From: Hyphomicrobiales bacterium
GTDB taxonomy: Bacteria; Pseudomonadota; Alphaproteobacteria; Rhizobiales; Devosiaceae
Reading direction: 5' to 3'
Assembly (NCBI GenBank): GCA_026981645.1
Contig: JALSII010000058.1
Location: 1-41,356 of the forward strand
Length of the DNA stretch: 41,356 nucleotides
Every line of letters begins with the position of its first letter. The stretch's first letter is position 1. Both the position numbers and the translations under genes were made by a program. The notes under the pieces were generated by a model. That model was not told the DNA's origin. It saw only the letters and a list, made by a program, of their open reading frames with translations, and made no database searches. Shown here in pieces: positions 8,981 to 17,593 of this stretch.

Positions 8981-9638
8981 GTGCCGCCCGCAAAGCAAGG
9001 GCAATGGCAAAGGGAGTAAAAGCAAAAGCGAGCAGGCTGAGGGCTCCCAGAAACATAAAAGCTGCCTCAGAGGTGCCCGATCCGGGGGCGGGAGAAATGG
9101 CGCTTACGCCAAAAATGAGAACAGGAACGGCCAGCGGCATGATGAGGATAGGTGCGAGAACACCGCCGCGCTTCAACGTGACGGCGATAGATGCACCAAA
9201 AGCACCAAGGGCCACGAGCGCGGGGGTTCCCAGCATCAGGGCGGCAATGGTGCGCAGCAGGGTGGGCATATCCATGATCAGCATTATGGCCATAAACGGG
9301 GTTGCAACAATCAAAGGCAGTGCAGAAACCAACCAATGCACGATCAGTTTGGCAAAACTAATAGCTTCAAGAGAAATTGATGCGTGATGAAGAGAGGCGT
9401 TGGTGCCATCCTCATGGTCGGCGACAAACAGCCGGTCCAGCCCGAGCAGGGTTGAGAGCAGGGCGGCAATCCAGATGATTGCCGGAGCCAGCCGGGCCAG
9501 AGTTTCTTTGTCGGGGCCGACTGCGATGGGAATGATCACACCAACGGAGAGGAAAAAGGCAAGCAGGGTGATGGTGGATCCCCCTGATCTTAATGTCAGC
9601 CTGATGTCGCGCACGATAATGGCCATAAATGCTTCCAT
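8973..9638 (-). CDS. ccmB: Haem exporter protein CcmB
   Basis: CcmB is the membrane subunit of the CcmAB ABC complex, which uses ATP to release haem-loaded CcmE from CcmC. The 221-residue protein has about six membrane segments and the family motif FFLSVGVIIPIAVGPD near the N-terminus, followed by the WIAALLSTLLGLDRLF segment. I place the start at the ATG ending at 9638, which shares one base with the ccmA stop. A GTG one codon upstream (9641) is equally possible. The gene lies inside the ccm operon. Confidence 0.95.
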   Translation of the reverse strand: MEAFMAIIVRDIRLTLRSGGSTITLLAFFLSVGVIIPIAVGPDKETLARLAPAIIWIAALLSTLLGLDRLFVADHEDGTNASLHHASISLEAISFAKLIVHWLVSALPLIVATPFMAIMLIMDMPTLLRTIAALMLGTPALVALGAFGASIAVTLKRGGVLAPILIMPLAVPVLIFGVSAISPAPGSGTSEAAFMFLGALSLLAFAFTPFAIALALRAAHE

Positions 9639-10282
9639 CACAGCTGCCCCAGTTCCAGCGTGCGCACGTTGGCCCCGGTGCCAAGGGCAATATGACGGTG
9701 GGTGGCGACAACAGCCAGGCCGCCGGAGCTGATCTGTCCCTGGATGAGATCGGCAACCCAGCGGTCGCCTTGCTGGTCGAGGGCGGAGCTTGGCTCGTCG
9801 AGCAGCCAGACAGGGCGGGGTGTGACCAGAAGCCGCGCCAGGGAGAGACGGTGGCGCTGCCCGGCAGAGAGGTGCCCGGCCTGATAGGTGTCAAGACCTC
9901 CAAGGTTTGCCCGCTCCAGCGCATCGGCAATGGGGGTGCTGTCACCTCCGAACATGGCGGACCAGAATTGAAGATTTTCGGCCAGGGTGAGTTCGTTTTT
10001 TATGGCGTTGAGGTGGCCGATAAAATGTATCAACTCAAAATACTCGGGTTTTGTGAGGCTTTTGCCGCCCCTTTGCCAGGAGACATTCCCATTGACGGGC
10101 AGCAGACCGGCCAGACACATCAGAAGGCTGGACTTGCCGGTGCCGTTGGCCCCCCTGACAATAAGAGCCTCGCCGCCTGAGACCTGAAAAGCCACATCGG
10201 CAAAAACCTCCTGCTCGCCCCTGATGCAGCTCAGGTTCTGGGCGTTCAGGCGAATCTGTCCGGCAAAACCTTTGTTGCTCAT
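9638..10282 (-). CDS. ccmA: Cytochrome c biogenesis ATP-binding protein CcmA
   Basis: CcmA is the ATPase of the CcmAB complex. The 214-residue protein has Walker A GANGTGKSS (44-52), signature LSAGQRHRLSLAR (138-150), Walker B VWLLDEP (158-164) and a switch histidine in ATHRH. The ATG is at 10280-10282. It is first in the minus-strand operon, so the operon promoter should lie in the 10283-10443 interval shared with divergent acnA. The ccmE, ccmF, ccmH and ccmI genes are not in this window. In alphaproteobacteria they usually form a separate operon. Confidence 0.96.
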   Translation of the reverse strand: MSNKGFAGQIRLNAQNLSCIRGEQEVFADVAFQVSGGEALIVRGANGTGKSSLLMCLAGLLPVNGNVSWQRGGKSLTKPEYFELIHFIGHLNAIKNELTLAENLQFWSAMFGGDSTPIADALERANLGGLDTYQAGHLSAGQRHRLSLARLLVTPRPVWLLDEPSSALDQQGDRWVADLIQGQISSGGLAVVATHRHIALGTGANVRTLELGQL

Positions 10283-10443
10283 GGGGGAGTGTTATTGAAT
10301 TTCACCCAAGGCTGGCAAGGGGCAAATGATTGCCCTATAAGGTGCGTAAAATTTCAGAACGGCAGGATATTCGTTCTATTCCCTCCAGTTTCCCCCGGAA
10401 TCGACAATAAAACCCGGGCATGACAATGACAGGCGGTACTCTC

Positions 10444-13122
10444 GTGACACAAAAATCCCTGAACAGCTTTAATGCAAGACAAACTCTTGATGTGAACGGC
10501 AAGAGCTATGTTTATTTTTCTCTGGCAGAGGCAGAAAAAAACGGACTGGAGGGCATCTCCAGATTGCCCAACTCCCTCAAGGTGGTGCTGGAAAACCTGT
10601 TGCGGTTTGAAGATGGGCGCACTGTTACAAGAGATGATATCGAGGCTTTTTCCCACTGGGTCAAAAACCGCACCTCAAAACAGGAAATTGCCTTTCGTCC
10701 CGCCCGGGTGCTGATGCAGGACTTTACCGGCGTGCCCGCTGTTGTTGATCTTGCCGCCATGCGCGATGCCACCGTGGCCCTTGGCGCTGACCCACAGAAA
10801 ATCAACCCGCTGGTGCCGGTTGATCTGGTTATTGACCATTCGGTGATGGTTGACCAGTTCGGAAATGCCGAGGCTTTTGCGCGCAATGTTGAGCTGGAAT
10901 ACCAGCGTAATGGCGAGCGTTATGAGTTTTTGCGCTGGGGACAGTCCGCATTTGATAACTTTTCGGTAGTGCCCCCGGGCACAGGCATTTGCCATCAGGT
11001 AAACCTTGAATATCTGGCCAAGACCGTGTGGACCAAAGAAGTCGATGGGGAGACAATTGCCTATCCGGATACGCTGGTGGGCACTGACAGCCACACCACC
11101 ATGGTCAATGGCCTTGCCGTATTGGGTTGGGGGGTTGGCGGCATTGAAGCGGAAGCGGCAATGCTGGGCCAGCCGGTGACCATGCTCATTCCCGAAGTTG
11201 TCGGCTTCAAGCTGAAGGGGAAAGTGGCGCAAGGGGTGACGGCGACCGATGTGGTGCTGACCGTCGTGCAGATGCTGCGTGAGCAGGGTGTTGTGGGCAA
11301 GTTTGTGGAGTTTTACGGCCCTGGCCTTGATGACCTGTCTCTGGAGGATATGGCAACCATTGCCAACATGGCTCCCGAATATGGGGCAACCTGCGGGTTC
11401 TTCTCGGTGGATGAGGACACGTTGAGCTATCTGCGCACCACCGGGCGGGATGAGACCCGGGTAGCGCTGGTTGAGGCTTACGCAAAGGCACAAGGCATGT
11501 TCCGGGATGCTCAAACCCCAGAGCCGGTGTTCACAGCCTCGCTTGAGCTGGACCTCGGGGAGGTGGTGCCTTCCATTGCCGGGCCAAAACGGCCGCAGGA
11601 TCGTATTGCACTGACTGAAGCGAGCAAAAAATTTGCTGCCTCCCTTGTTGGTGAATTTACCAAGTCCGACAGTCCAAAAGTTGCGGTTGAGGGGGCAAAT
11701 TATTCAATTACCCATGGTGATGTGGTGATTGCTGCTATTACCTCGTGCACCAACACGTCCAACCCCTCGGTACTGGTCGCCGCCGGGCTGGTGGCGCGCA
11801 AGGCGCGGGAGCTGGGTCTTATGGTCAAGCCCTGGGTGAAAACCTCGCTGGCGCCGGGCAGCCAGGTGGTCACTGATTATCTCAATGCCGCCGGGTTGCA
11901 GGATGATCTGGATGCGCTTGGCTTCAATCTGGTGGGCTATGGCTGTACAACCTGTATCGGCAATTCAGGCCCGCTTGATCCGGAAATTTCAACAGCCATT
12001 CGGGAGGGCGACCTGGTTGCCTGTTCGGTGCTTTCGGGCAACCGTAATTTCGAGGGAAGGGTCAACCCTGATGTCAAGGCCAACTATCTGGCCTCGCCTC
12101 CGCTGGTGGTGGCTTACGCATTGCTTGGAAAAATGGGTGTGGACATCACAAGTGAACCCCTTGGGACCTCAAAAGATGGAAAACCGGTTTATCTTCAGGA
12201 TGTTTGGCCGAGCAACAGAGAAATAGGCGACATTGTCCGGCAGGCCATCACCCCGGAAATGTTCAAAAAGCGCTATGGAGATGTGTTCAAGGGGGATGAA
12301 AAATGGCAGGGCATAAAAGTGACGGGCGGGGAGACCTATAACTGGAATTCTTCCTCAACCTATGTGCAGCTGCCGCCCTATTTCGAGGGGCTGACCATGG
12401 AGCCCAGCCCGGTGGAAGATGTGAGGGGTGCCCGGGTTCTTGGCCTGTTTGGGGATTCTATCACCACCGACCATATTTCTCCAGCCGGCTCCTTCAAGGT
12501 TGATACTCCTGCGGGCCGCTATCTCAGAGAGGGACAGGTTGCGCCAAAAGATTTCAACTCGTTTGGTGCGCGCCGAGGCAATCATCAGGTGATGATGCGG
12601 GGCACATTTGCCAATATCCGCATCAAGAACCAGATGCTCAGCGGTGTTGAGGGGGGCTTTACCAGGGGACCCGATGGCAGCGAAATGGCGATTTATGATG
12701 CGGCCATGGCCTATAAGGAAACAGGCACGCCGCTGGTGATTTTTGCGGGCAAGGAATATGGCACGGGTTCGTCGCGGGACTGGGCGGCCAAGGGGACTTT
12801 GCTGCTGGGTGTCCGGGCGGTTATTGTTGAGAGCTTTGAGCGCATTCACCGCTCCAACCTTATCGGCATGGGCGTGCTTCCCCTTCAGTTCGTCAATGGC
12901 CAGAGCTGGAAAGAGCTTGGCATGGATGGAAGTGAAGAGGTGAGCATCGGCAATCTCACGGATATCACGCCGCGCTGTGATGTGCAGGTAGATATAAAAT
13001 TTGCAGACGGTTCTGAAAAATCAATTCAGACCCTGTGCCGTATCGATACCGAAAACGAGCTGGATTATTACCGCAATGGTGGCATTTTGCACTATGTGCT
13101 GCGCAATCTGGTGTCTGCGTAA
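10444..13122 (+). CDS. acnA: Aconitate hydratase AcnA
   Basis: Aconitase converts citrate to isocitrate in the TCA cycle through a [4Fe-4S] cluster. I choose the GTG at 10444, preceded by AGGCGG (10431-10436) with 7-nt spacing. It gives 892 residues beginning like the family ([26 protein letters not shown] in form) and puts the cluster cysteines at 435, 501 and 504, the numbering of E. coli AcnA. An ATG at 10420 would add 8 residues with a poorer ribosome site. C435 is in [11 protein letters not shown], and the CTTC pair is in [12 protein letters not shown]. The swivel domain includes [13 protein letters not shown] and [13 protein letters not shown]. It is monocistronic, with a terminator directly downstream. 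Confidence 0.97.
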   Translation: MTQKSLNSFNARQTLDVNGKSYVYFSLAEAEKNGLEGISRLPNSLKVVLENLLRFEDGRTVTRDDIEAFSHWVKNRTSKQEIAFRPARVLMQDFTGVPAVVDLAAMRDATVALGADPQKINPLVPVDLVIDHSVMVDQFGNAEAFARNVELEYQRNGERYEFLRWGQSAFDNFSVVPPGTGICHQVNLEYLAKTVWTKEVDGETIAYPDTLVGTDSHTTMVNGLAVLGWGVGGIEAEAAMLGQPVTMLIPEVVGFKLKGKVAQGVTATDVVLTVVQMLREQGVVGKFVEFYGPGLDDLSLEDMATIANMAPEYGATCGFFSVDEDTLSYLRTTGRDETRVALVEAYAKAQGMFRDAQTPEPVFTASLELDLGEVVPSIAGPKRPQDRIALTEASKKFAASLVGEFTKSDSPKVAVEGANYSITHGDVVIAAITSCTNTSNPSVLVAAGLVARKARELGLMVKPWVKTSLAPGSQVVTDYLNAAGLQDDLDALGFNLVGYGCTTCIGNSGPLDPEISTAIREGDLVACSVLSGNRNFEGRVNPDVKANYLASPPLVVAYALLGKMGVDITSEPLGTSKDGKPVYLQDVWPSNREIGDIVRQAITPEMFKKRYGDVFKGDEKWQGIKVTGGETYNWNSSSTYVQLPPYFEGLTMEPSPVEDVRGARVLGLFGDSITTDHISPAGSFKVDTPAGRYLREGQVAPKDFNSFGARRGNHQVMMRGTFANIRIKNQMLSGVEGGFTRGPDGSEMAIYDAAMAYKETGTPLVIFAGKEYGTGSSRDWAAKGTLLLGVRAVIVESFERIHRSNLIGMGVLPLQFVNGQSWKELGMDGSEEVSIGNLTDITPRCDVQVDIKFADGSEKSIQTLCRIDTENELDYYRNGGILHYVLRNLVSA

Positions 13123-13132
13123 AGGTACCGGA

Positions 13133-13170
13133 AAATTGGTGAAGGGCTGAAGCGTCCTTCACCTCAATTT
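13133..13170 (+). terminator. Rho-independent terminator of acnA
   Basis: GGTGAAGG (13138-13145) pairs perfectly with CCTTCACC (13156-13163), and GCT/AGC can pair inside the loop. Beyond a 2-nt bulge the stem extends through AAATT / AATTT, which also supplies a short U run. It begins 11 nt after the acnA stop codon. Confidence 0.75.
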
Positions 13171-13208
13171 GAGTGGCAGTTTATGCAAAGGATGAATAAA
13201 ACTCCAGA

Positions 13209-13967
13209 ATGGTTTTTTTCTCCCCCAGGAATCTGAAGCGGCTTTTTCTGATTGCCGTCCTGCTGGTACCGGTGGCTCCGTTGCCCTTTTCCAGTGCCCT
13301 TGCGGAGGAAATCCGCACCTCACCCAATGCGGTGGTTGAGTTGTTTACCAGCCAGGGCTGTGCATCCTGTCCTCCGGCGGATGCGCTGCTGGTCGAGTTG
13401 AGCGCCCGGCGCAATGTGGTGGCTCTGGCCTATCACGTCGATTATTGGGATTATATCGGCTGGGCCGACACTTTTGCCAAGCCGGCCTATTCGGATTTGC
13501 AGCGGGCTTATGCAGGCAGCTGGGGAAAGAACCGGATTTATACGCCGCAACTTATTATCAATGGAAGTGTGGATGTGGTGGGTTCGCGACGGGCCGAGGT
13601 TGAAGAGGCCTTGAGCGAGGCCGCACTGCCCCTTGAAATAGGACTGATTTATGCGGATGGGGTGCTGGAGGTCAGAATCGGGGGCAATGAGAATTATCCG
13701 GAATCCTCTATCTGGCTCATCACCTATCGTTCTGAAGCCGACGTGGAAATCAGTCGGGGAGAAAACCGCGGTCACATGATTACCTATGTGCAGATCGTCA
13801 CATCCCGGCAGGTTCTGGGCATGTGGGAGCCCAAGGCGGGGGCAGAACTGAGGCTGCCGCTTTCGGACGTCCTGAGTGGGGAAAGCGATGGGGTTGCCAT
13901 CGTGGTCCAGCAGCAAAAGCAGGGCTTTCCTGGACCGATTATCGGCGCTGCGCTGTTCGAAATGTAG
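13209..13967 (+). CDS. DUF1223 exported thioredoxin-like protein
   Basis: This 252-residue protein belongs to the DUF1223 family, common in Alphaproteobacteria and of unknown role. It starts with a basic and hydrophobic signal peptide, with likely cleavage after ALA near residue 32. A thioredoxin-like motif follows, LFTSQGCASCPPAD (C51, C54), then YHVDYWDYIGW and YTPQLIINGSVDVVGS, both family hallmarks. A periplasmic redox role is a fair guess from the CXXC but is not shown. The ATG at 13209 follows AAAGGA at an unusually long distance (about 17 nt), so initiation may be weak. Confidence 0.88.
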   Translation: MVFFSPRNLKRLFLIAVLLVPVAPLPFSSALAEEIRTSPNAVVELFTSQGCASCPPADALLVELSARRNVVALAYHVDYWDYIGWADTFAKPAYSDLQRAYAGSWGKNRIYTPQLIINGSVDVVGSRRAEVEEALSEAALPLEIGLIYADGVLEVRIGGNENYPESSIWLITYRSEADVEISRGENRGHMITYVQIVTSRQVLGMWEPKAGAELRLPLSDVLSGESDGVAIVVQQQKQGFPGPIIGAALFEM

Positions 13968-14040
13968 GCTGAAATCGGTGAAAATTCACAGCAAATGCTC
14001 AGCAGAGAGATGTGATCACTTCAGTTTTATAAAATTTTAG

Positions 14041-14069
14041 TTGAAAATTTGTACATATGTACATTATAG
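14041..14069 (+). promoter_or_regulatory. Candidate promoter with a 14-bp palindromic operator
   Basis: TTGAAA (14041-14046) and TTATAG (14064-14069) are 17 nt apart, which fits -35 and -10 boxes. The spacer contains the perfect 14-bp palindrome TGTACATATGTACA (14050-14063), the classic position for a repressor site. I do not recognise the palindrome as a known box. A transcript from here would start near 14076 and lead to the DUF2794 gene at 14305. Confidence 0.4.
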
Positions 14070-14079
14070 CAAACGGGGT

Positions 14080-14133
14080 GGCCGGCTCATTGGGCGTCAT
14101 GGTTTGGGGGCTCTTTCGGCCCACGAGCCGGCC
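14080..14133 (+). ncRNA. Candidate structured RNA or 5' leader
   Basis: In the 337-nt gap between the DUF1223 and DUF2794 genes, GGCCGGCTC (14080-14088) pairs perfectly with GAGCCGGCC (14125-14133). Inside it TGGGC (14091-14095) pairs with GCCCA (14119-14123), giving a two-step hairpin. It starts just after the candidate promoter at 14041-14069. It does not look like SRP RNA, 6S RNA or a tRNA. It could be a small RNA or the leader of the DUF2794 mRNA. The rest of the gap shows nothing I can name. Confidence 0.35.
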
Positions 14134-14304
14134 TCTGGAGGCTATGCGTGTCTTCTAGGAGTCCAATCTGGCGCAAGCAGGGAATTTTTGTGACAGAATT
14201 GGGATGATTTCTTGAATCTGCTGCCTCATTTTCCTCAAGGCACTTGAACTGCCAGTAAAATCCGGCAATCATAATCCTTGACGGTCGGGAGAGTGAACTG
14301 AACC

Positions 14305-14703
14305 ATGGGCGAATCCTTGCAGGGTGGAGTAAAAGACGACCGGTCTCTCCTCAAGTTTTCAAAATCACTGAGTCCAAAAGCGACCAGCCGTGCCAACAGG
14401 GCGCCGGAGCGCATCAGTTTCAGCCGGGAAGAACTGACCAGCCTGCTCAATCTCTATGGTCGCAATGTCTCAAATGGTGTCTGGTGCGACTATGCCATGG
14501 ATTTTTTGTATGATCGGGCGGTGTTTTCGATCTATCGGGCCAACTCCGCCCATGCTCTTTATACAATAGAAAAAAAACCCAAGCTCCGTAATAAACAGGG
14601 CCAGTATCAGGTTTTGAACCGGCAGGGGCGGGTGCTGAAGCGTGGCCATCAACTGGTGCAGGTTCTCAGGGTGCTGGACCCCGGTTTTGCAGTGGTAAAA
14701 TAG
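14305..14703 (+). CDS. DUF2794 conserved alphaproteobacterial protein
   Basis: This 132-residue protein matches DUF2794, a small family confined largely to Alphaproteobacteria and without a known function. The recognisable core runs from FSREELTSLLNLYGR through DYAMDFLYDRAVFSIYR, the IEKKPKL segment and LKRGHQLVQVLRVLD. The first 35 residues are polar and probably disordered. There is no signal peptide or membrane segment, so it should be cytoplasmic. The ATG at 14305 follows GGGAGAG. A palindrome-bearing promoter candidate lies about 235 nt upstream. It converges with the GNAT gene 15 nt away. Confidence 0.85.
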   Translation: MGESLQGGVKDDRSLLKFSKSLSPKATSRANRAPERISFSREELTSLLNLYGRNVSNGVWCDYAMDFLYDRAVFSIYRANSAHALYTIEKKPKLRNKQGQYQVLNRQGRVLKRGHQLVQVLRVLDPGFAVVK

Positions 14704-14718
14704 CTGCGGGCTGCTGTT

Positions 14719-15234
14719 TCAGAGCTTGCGCTGCATGTGCACGATATTGTGCCATTTGTTGAACTTGAACCCCAGTTCAGGAAATTCTCCCAGAATATGA
14801 AAGCCAAATTTTTTGTGCAGGGCGATGGAGCTTTGTGTACCCCCGGTGATGATGGCAATCATCTGATTGAAGCCAAACTGGCGCGCTTGCTCCAGCAATG
14901 CATCCATCAGTAAACTGCCCAGTCCCTGTCCGCATGCTTCGGGGGTGATATAGATGGCGTTTTCGCAGGTAAAACGATAGGCGGGGCGCGTCCGGTAAGC
15001 TGAAGCATAGGCGTAGCCAAGAACACCACCAGGCCCCGAAGCGACAATCAGTGGAAGCCCAGCTTTTTCAAGGGCCGCAAACTTGCATGCCATTTCTTTC
15101 TCACCCGGGGCCTCAAGGTCGAAAGTCACCACGGAGTTGTAGACATAGTGAGCATAAATTCTGGTGATGGGAGCTATGTCTTTGGGACAAAAGGGACGCA
15201 GGGAAATCTGGTGAATTTGATGGGACACGGACAT
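14719..15234 (-). CDS. GNAT N-acetyltransferase, phosphinothricin acetyltransferase-like
   Basis: This 171-residue protein is a GNAT acetyltransferase closest in pattern to the Pat/bar and methionine-sulfone acetyltransferase group. It has ISLRPFCPKDIAPITRIYAHYV at the N-terminus, then TFDLEAPGEKEM, the acetyl-CoA loop in ITPEACGQGLGSLLMDALLEQA, and GTQSSIALHKKFGF near the end. Its substrate may be an amino-acid analogue, but that is inference. I start at the ATG at 15232-15234. The frame is open upstream to a TTG at 15291, but that extension would translate a terminator hairpin. The Shine-Dalgarno-like GGAG lies only one base before the ATG, directly after the terminator U-run. Confidence 0.85.
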   Translation of the reverse strand: MSVSHQIHQISLRPFCPKDIAPITRIYAHYVYNSVVTFDLEAPGEKEMACKFAALEKAGLPLIVASGPGGVLGYAYASAYRTRPAYRFTCENAIYITPEACGQGLGSLLMDALLEQARQFGFNQMIAIITGGTQSSIALHKKFGFHILGEFPELGFKFNKWHNIVHMQRKL

Positions 15235-15239
15235 GCTCC

Positions 15240-15283
15240 AAAAAAAGAAAGGGCTGCGATCCAAACTAGATCGCAGCCCTTTC
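15240..15283 (-). terminator. Strong rho-independent terminator after the BI-1 gene
   Basis: A perfect 15-bp stem is formed by 15247-15261 and 15269-15283 around a 7-nt loop. On the minus strand it is followed by seven U residues (complement of 15240-15246). It lies 23 nt after the stop of the BI-1/YccA gene and ends 5 nt before the GNAT start codon. Confidence 0.92.
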
Positions 15284-15306
15284 GAGCTCAATATGTACTT
15301 GCCGGT

Positions 15307-16032
15307 TTAGTTGCGGTTGCCAAACAGACGCAACAGCATCAGGAACAGGTTGATGAAGTCCAGATAAAGGGTCAGGGCGCCCATAATGGCTTTTTTACCT
15401 GCCACTTCGGAACCATCAAGTTCGTCGTAGATTTCCTTGATTTTCTGGGTGTCATAGGCGGTCAGTCCGACAAAAATCAGAACACCCAGCACCGAGATGC
15501 CAAAGGCAAGGGCCGAAGACTGCAGGAAGATATTGACCACCATGGCGATGATAATACCGATGAGACCCATCATCAGGAATGAACCCATGGCCGTCAGATC
15601 ACGTTTGGTGGTGTAACCGTAAAGGCTCATGGTGCCGAACGTGGCCGCCGTGATGAAGAACACGCGGGCAATGGACGTGCCGGTGTAGATGAAGAAAATT
15701 GATGACAGGGATATGCCCATTACCGTGGCAAAAGCCCAGAAAACCATCTGGGCGGTGGCAAAACTCATTTTGTTGATGCCAAAGGACAGCGCCAGCACAA
15801 AAGCAAAGGGCGAGAGCATTACCACCCATTTCAGCGGAGAAACATAAACCGCCTCAAACACGGCCGGGCTGGAGATAGCCCATTGGGAAAAGAAATAGGC
15901 AACCAGACCGGTAATGGTCAGGCCGATACCCATATAATTGTAGACCCGCAACATGTGGGCGCGCAGGCCCTCATCGATCTGCGCGGTTGCGTCCGTACGT
16001 ATATTTGCCGACTGACGGTCGAACTGTGCCAT
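15307..16032 (-). CDS. Bax inhibitor-1 / YccA family membrane protein
   Basis: This 241-residue polytopic protein of the BI-1/YccA (UPF0005) family has about seven membrane segments. Members are inner-membrane proteins linked to membrane-protein quality control and, in some cases, calcium leak. Family landmarks are the LRVYNYMGIGLTITGLVAYF segment, ITAATFGTMSLYGYTTKRDL and the acidic C-terminal part with GLTAYDTQKIKE and ALTLYLDFINLFLMLLRLFG. The ATG at 16030-16032 has GAGAGG 8 nt upstream. It is monocistronic, given the strong terminator just downstream. Confidence 0.93.
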   Translation of the reverse strand: MAQFDRQSANIRTDATAQIDEGLRAHMLRVYNYMGIGLTITGLVAYFFSQWAISSPAVFEAVYVSPLKWVVMLSPFAFVLALSFGINKMSFATAQMVFWAFATVMGISLSSIFFIYTGTSIARVFFITAATFGTMSLYGYTTKRDLTAMGSFLMMGLIGIIIAMVVNIFLQSSALAFGISVLGVLIFVGLTAYDTQKIKEIYDELDGSEVAGKKAIMGALTLYLDFINLFLMLLRLFGNRN

Positions 16033-16354
16033 AATCAGAACCTCTCAAATGACAACAAAAAGCTTCAGGCAATAACCAAGGCGCACGCAAAAGCGCGCCT
16101 CCTGCCAAGTTCAGCGTCAATATGGCGATGCAGGGGTATAAATTCAAGTGGTCAGCAGGTGTCTTGTGCCTGTGCAGCTGAATTTTTGCTTACCTTATCG
16201 GGGTTTTGCTGATTTCAGGCATGATTTTGGGGTGCTTCGGCTCCGTTCTTTTGAAAATGAACGTAATATGAATGCACACTTCAGGTTGTGCTCAGCCCGT
16301 GTGTGCCAGAAGCGCTTTACTCGGCAACCAGACATGCCAACGGGAGAAAGTGCC
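16033..16354. promoter_or_regulatory. Divergent BI-1 / RTX gene intergenic region
   Basis: This 322-nt gap separates two divergent genes and must hold both promoters. I see only a short inverted repeat AGGCGC / GCGCCT (16079-16084, 16095-16100) and no convincing -35/-10 pair. The RTX gene frame is open through the last 200 nt, but that part has no repeat or signal character. Confidence 0.3.
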
Positions 16355-17185
16355 ATGCGTTACATTTACGGAACAAACTTCAGCGAGACCATCCAGGCCA
16401 ATGCCTATGACAGTTTCACCATTTATGGCTATGGCGGCAATGATACGCTGATCGGCTATAATTTTGATGATTTCATTTCCGGGGGTACCGGAGATGATGC
16501 TCTTTACGGGCTTGGTGGCAATGATGCATTGAGCGGCAATGACGGCAATGACTGGCTCTATGGGGGCGTTGGCAACGATCTGCTCAGTGGTGACAATGGC
16601 AATGACCTCCTGTTCGGCGATTCGGGCGATGATGAACTTTACGGCGGCTGGGGCAATGACAAGCTTGTGGGCGGCTCTGGCAATGACGATCTTTTTGGCG
16701 ATAACGGCAAGGATAATCTCAAGGGCGGTTCGGGTAATGACACCCTGGTTGGGGGGGCCGGCAAGGATAAGCTGAATGGTGGTTCAGGCAATGATGACAT
16801 CTATGGCGGCACTGGAAAAGATGTTCTCAAGGGCGGCGGCTCGACCGACTGGCTGTTCGGCCAGAGTGGCAATGACAAGCTCAAGGGTGGAAAAGGCAAC
16901 GACTTGATCGATGGTGGCTCGGGCAATGACAAGCTCTGGGGTGGCTCGGGGAGTGACCTGTTTGATTTTGCCAGTGGCAGCGGCTGGGATGTTATTAAGG
17001 ACTTTTCCCTCTCCGGTGGTGACCGCATCCGTCTTGACTTTGGCGGCTTGAACAATTTTGCCCAGTTGCAGGGCCTGATGAGCCAGAACGGCTCGGATAC
17101 CGTGATCAATCTGGGTTTTGATCAGTTGCTTTTGAGCAATGTAAACATGAATTCGCTGAATGCGGGCGATTTCGAGTTCGTTTAG
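16355..17185 (+). CDS. RTX-repeat (haemolysin-type calcium-binding) protein, probably secreted
   Basis: This 276-residue protein is built almost entirely of glycine/aspartate nonapeptide repeats of the GGxGxDxLx type. They run from GYGGNDTLIGYNFDD to GGSGSDLFDFASGSG and fold as calcium-binding parallel beta rolls. A C-terminal tail of about 85 residues (FDFASGSGWDVIKDFSLSG, then RIRLDFGGL) resembles the end of type I secretion substrates. There is no Sec signal and no enzymatic or adhesion domain. The ATG at 16355 follows GGGAGA with 7-nt spacing, so the upstream open frame is not needed. No type I exporter is encoded nearby. A surface or extracellular role is inferred. Confidence 0.88.
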   Translation: MRYIYGTNFSETIQANAYDSFTIYGYGGNDTLIGYNFDDFISGGTGDDALYGLGGNDALSGNDGNDWLYGGVGNDLLSGDNGNDLLFGDSGDDELYGGWGNDKLVGGSGNDDLFGDNGKDNLKGGSGNDTLVGGAGKDKLNGGSGNDDIYGGTGKDVLKGGGSTDWLFGQSGNDKLKGGKGNDLIDGGSGNDKLWGGSGSDLFDFASGSGWDVIKDFSLSGGDRIRLDFGGLNNFAQLQGLMSQNGSDTVINLGFDQLLLSNVNMNSLNAGDFEFV

Positions 17186-17280
17186 GGATTGTTACAGGTT
17201 CTACTGGGATCAGACTGGCAGCCTGGCCTTTTGACTGATGTGTCCTCACCTCTCATGCCATCGCTTCTCCCAAAGCGAAA

Positions 17281-17317
17281 AAAGTGCTGCAAGACAGTAA
17301 TTGTCTTGCAGCACTTT
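17281..17317. terminator. Hairpin terminator, 16-bp perfect stem
   Basis: Positions 17281-17296 pair perfectly with 17302-17317 around the loop GTAAT. On the plus strand, after the RTX gene, the stem ends in UUU without a longer U-run. On the minus strand it is followed by six U residues (17278-17283, partly in the stem). It lies 95 nt after the RTX stop. It could serve the RTX transcript or stop minus-strand transcription. Confidence 0.65.
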
Positions 17318-17593
17318 GACATACTTATTCAGGAGAGCATTGTTGCCCGGTATGCCAGCCTGATGAACTTAATCGGGGTCAGGCAGAATATCTCCGTTCC
17401 CTGGCGTTAACCATTCGTTCATCATCAGATACCAAAAGGACAGGAAGGGGCAGCATTTGCGCCAAATTGCCGACAAAATTTGCGCTAATGTCGCGTTTAG
17501 TTCAAATGCCACCTTGTCTTTGCAGCTTGGTAACCATGCTGTGAGAGAGTGGAAACCCGGCACTGATTGCTCAAAAAATAGGATTGTTTGGCG
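17318..17593. promoter_or_regulatory. Upstream region of the IalB pair with an 11-nt direct repeat
   Basis: The gap after the RTX terminator has no credible gene. It contains ATTTGCGC(C/T)AA twice (17455-17465 and 17478-17488), 23 bp apart, about two helical turns. This spacing suits a dimeric regulator upstream of the IalB-family genes. No clear -35/-10 pair is visible. Confidence 0.3.

Noticed and set aside
14076..14200. Structured region as SRP (4.5S) RNA, given ffh and ftsY in the window
   Set aside because: The conserved GGAAGGAAGCAGCC-type apical sequence of SRP RNA is missing.
16079..16100. Hairpin AGGCGC/GCGCCT upstream of the BI-1 gene as a regulatory RNA
   Set aside because: The stem is only 6 bp with a messy loop, which is expected by chance in GC-rich sequence.
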